Part shown: one piece after another, positions 63,884 to 64,000 of the stretch | Position numbering within the stretch: position 1 is the first letter of the stretch | How the letters are laid out: every line of letters starts with the position of its first letter | Assembly (NCBI RefSeq): GCF_027923465.1 | Contig: NZ_BRLB01000023.1 | Location: 1 to 64,000, forward strand | DNA length: 64,000 nucleotides | Origin: Vallitalea longa | GTDB lineage: Bacteria; Bacillota; Clostridia; Lachnospirales; Vallitaleaceae | Direction of reading: 5' to 3' | Position numbers and translations under genes: made by a program | The notes under the pieces: generated by a model | Told to the model about the DNA's origin: nothing | What the model saw: only the letters and a program-made list of their open reading frames with translations | Database searches by the model: none

Positions 63884-64000
63884 ATGAAATTAGAAGAAAT
63901 GAGTAGCTTCTTTAATAATAGAGTTGAAGATTATGATGAGCATATGATGAAGTATGTTGATGGAGCAGATGAATACTATATTGAAACTGCAAAATTAATC
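63884..64000 (+). CDS. Class I SAM methyltransferase, 3'-truncated by the window
   Basis: Only the first 39 codons are visible: MKLEEMSSFFNNRVEDYDEHM, then VDGADEYYIETAKLI. This opening, with FFNNRVEDYDEHM, is typical of a family of SAM-dependent methyltransferases in Firmicutes. AGGAGG precedes the ATG. The SAM-binding motif lies beyond the right edge, so the call rests on the start only. Confidence 0.6.
   Translation, partial: MKLEEMSSFFNNRVEDYDEHMMKYVDGADEYYIETAKLI

Noticed and set aside
1-64000. tRNA or rRNA genes, insertion sequences, prophage
   Set aside because: I saw no cloverleaf-type sequence, no rRNA segment, no transposase or integrase and no phage structural genes by reading both strands.

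Overview
The window comes from a low-GC, endospore-forming, Gram-positive anaerobe of the class Clostridia. The evidence is a complete spoIIIA operon, spoIVB and spo0A, frequent TTG/GTG starts with strong AGGAGG-type ribosome binding sites, and an OLE RNA locus. I place it loosely near the Lachnospirales (Vallitalea-like) but cannot prove genus from sequence alone. Almost everything is on the + strand.

Region 1 (1-12005) is the 3' part of a nonribosomal peptide cluster. A 5'-truncated NRPS with order (A)-PCP-Ox-C-A-PCP-R is followed by a nucleotidyltransferase, a full-length UvrA-like ABC ATPase, a type II thioesterase and a stand-alone DAHP synthase, and then a strong terminator. The layout predicts an aryl- or azole-containing peptide released as an aldehyde or alcohol, with built-in self-protection against a DNA-acting product. 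Region 2 (12184-20094) is a three-gene cassette: a YqiJ-like OB-fold membrane protein, a flotillin, and a 1641-residue AAA+ 'DNA repair ATPase'. This cassette has no settled function. Region 3 (20125-27950) is accessory: an autoregulated XRE/membrane-protein pair, an epoxyqueuosine-reductase-like Fe-S protein, a pentapeptide-like/K+-channel fusion with a probable CTG start, small secreted or membrane proteins, a broken gene, a hydrolase, a lipoprotein and a nicotinamidase-like enzyme.

Region 4 (28044-53232) is the conserved Firmicutes core cluster: yqeG, aroE-aroK-aroQ, an M24 peptidase, efp, a YibE/F protein (on -), spoIIIAA-AH, an Asp23 protein, nusB, xseA-xseB, ispA, a DUF212 protein, the about 590-nt OLE RNA with its own promoter, oapA, dxs, tlyA, nadK, argR, recN, spoIVB and spo0A. 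Here isoprenoid precursor synthesis, DNA repair and sporulation control sit side by side, with the OLE RNA and its partner gene oapA between ispA and dxs.

Region 5 (53570-64000) is accessory again. Its highlight is a yybP-ykoY (Mn2+) riboswitch with a mutually exclusive terminator, placed directly before a radical SAM/SPASM gene and a TVP38/DedA-type membrane protein. It also carries TetR and MarR regulators with clear inverted-repeat operators, an amidase, a histidine phosphatase, a Nudix hydrolase, several unrecognised membrane proteins, and the start of a methyltransferase that runs off the right edge. A short dispersed intergenic repeat occurs four times (about 21.6, 33.6 and 39.7 kb, the last place with two copies).
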